From Methanohalophilus levihalophilus (GTDB lineage: Archaea > Halobacteriota > Methanosarcinia > Methanosarcinales > Methanosarcinaceae): a stretch of 64,000 nt of DNA. The notes beneath the pieces were generated by a model that saw nothing but the letters and a program-made list of their open reading frames with translations, had not been told where the DNA came from and did no database searches. The DNA is taken from positions 248,001 to 312,000 of the forward strand of contig NZ_JAGGLK010000002.1 of the NCBI RefSeq assembly GCF_017874375.1. The letters are read 5' to 3'. Below, in pieces: positions 63,730 to 64,000 of the stretch (position 1 is the first letter of the stretch; every line of letters starts with the position of its first letter). Both the position numbers and the translations under genes were made by a program.

Positions 63730-64000
63730 TCAACTGAGAATATCTTCTTCAACTTCCTTCTTCCCGGCTTCCAGTTCCTCTACCTGTTCTTCATCCATGC
63801 GAAGAAGCATTGTCTGGAATTCGCCGACATGGGTCTTTTCTTCTTTTGCAATATCCAGCAAGACGGCTTTAATTTCATCACTGGATGACAGCTCTGCCAT
63901 CTGCTCATAAAGGTTGATGGCATCAAGCTCAGCAATTACACCTGCACGTAATATCTCCTTATCAATGTTTTCTTTGCTGACACTGGCAAGGTTTATAGGT
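63730..64000 (-). CDS. ferritin-like protein (rubrerythrin/encapsulated-ferritin type), 5' end cut by window
   Basis: The last 89 residues are present, in frame to the right edge. DKEILRAGVIAELDAINLYEQMAE and LLDIAKEEKTHVGEFQTMLL give the Glu, Tyr and E-E-x-x-H ligands of ferritin-like diiron carboxylate proteins; this short type is known both as free protein and as the N-terminal part or cargo of archaeal encapsulins. The end is charged (EELEAGKKEVEEDIL). Whether an encapsulin gene follows cannot be seen. TGA stop at 63730-63732. Confidence 0.75.
   Translation of the reverse strand, partial: PINLASVSKENIDKEILRAGVIAELDAINLYEQMAELSSSDEIKAVLLDIAKEEKTHVGEFQTMLLRMDEEQVEELEAGKKEVEEDILS

Noticed and set aside
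1-64000. CRISPR arrays, tRNA or rRNA genes, insertion sequences
   Set aside because: No regularly spaced repeats, no tRNA-like cloverleaf with the T-loop consensus, no transposase reading frame or terminal inverted repeats were found on either strand.

Overview
The window is chromosomal DNA from a methylotrophic methanogenic archaeon, most likely of the family Methanosarcinaceae (a Methanohalophilus, Methanolobus or Methanococcoides type genome; the genus cannot be fixed from sequence alone). Reasons: F420 genes (npdG, cofE), bifunctional Fae-Hps, the YcaO-TfuA pair that thioamidates methyl-coenzyme M reductase, the archaeal (DKFP-type) shikimate operon, an RFC small-subunit paralogue, Cdc48/VAT, RadA, NreA, aIF1 and archaeal TATA-box promoters, several of which sit 25-30 nt before a start codon and so imply leaderless messages.

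Layout. 1-9051: glutamate dehydrogenase end, npdG, glnA, a pilin-like LamG surface protein, DUF1894-type protein, purM, aspartate kinase and an S-layer-like protein. 9124-14697: phosphoglycerate mutase, Hsp20, cofE, dCMP deaminase, a NosD-type surface beta-helix protein with an in-frame TAG, and a membrane-anchored unknown. 14698-17685: a gene-poor, AT-rich accessory patch with a decayed dCMP deaminase fragment, a strong hairpin, a tiny membrane ORF and a YwgA-like/HD-hydrolase pair whose HD gene has an in-frame TAG. 17686-24215: secF-secD-rfc-elp3, a winged-helix protein and a ParA/MinD ATPase. 24219-32160: membrane protein, fae-hps, tpiA and the aromatic amino acid operon. 32302-41429: guaAA, endonuclease IV, coaD, a MarR regulator (third in-frame TAG) with a MATE exporter, radA, phosphoglycolate phosphatase, cdc48, TRAM protein. 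41541-48551: nucleotide-sugar, lipid phosphatase, flippase and glycosyltransferase genes, plus a 43-residue zinc-ribbon protein. 48616-64000: nikR, purC, phoU-pit, nreA, aIF1, purL, a cysteine desulfurase beside ycaO-tfuA, a DtxR regulator, an MgtC-type membrane protein and a ferritin-like gene cut by the window edge.

Main result: three otherwise intact genes (12297-13814, 15962-17452, 34621-35076) are each interrupted by exactly one stop, in every case TAG, with the conserved family sequence continuing in the same frame. By my hand count the roughly 69 supported genes end in TAA (about 39) or TGA (about 30) and none ends in TAG. This is what is expected if TAG is a sense codon for pyrrolysine genome-wide, not only in methylamine methyltransferases. 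A regulator, an HD phosphohydrolase and an exported surface protein would then contain pyrrolysine. The pyl genes themselves are not in the window. A second oddity is that two genes (RFC paralogue, MgtC-type protein) appear to start at ACG with well placed Shine-Dalgarno sequences.
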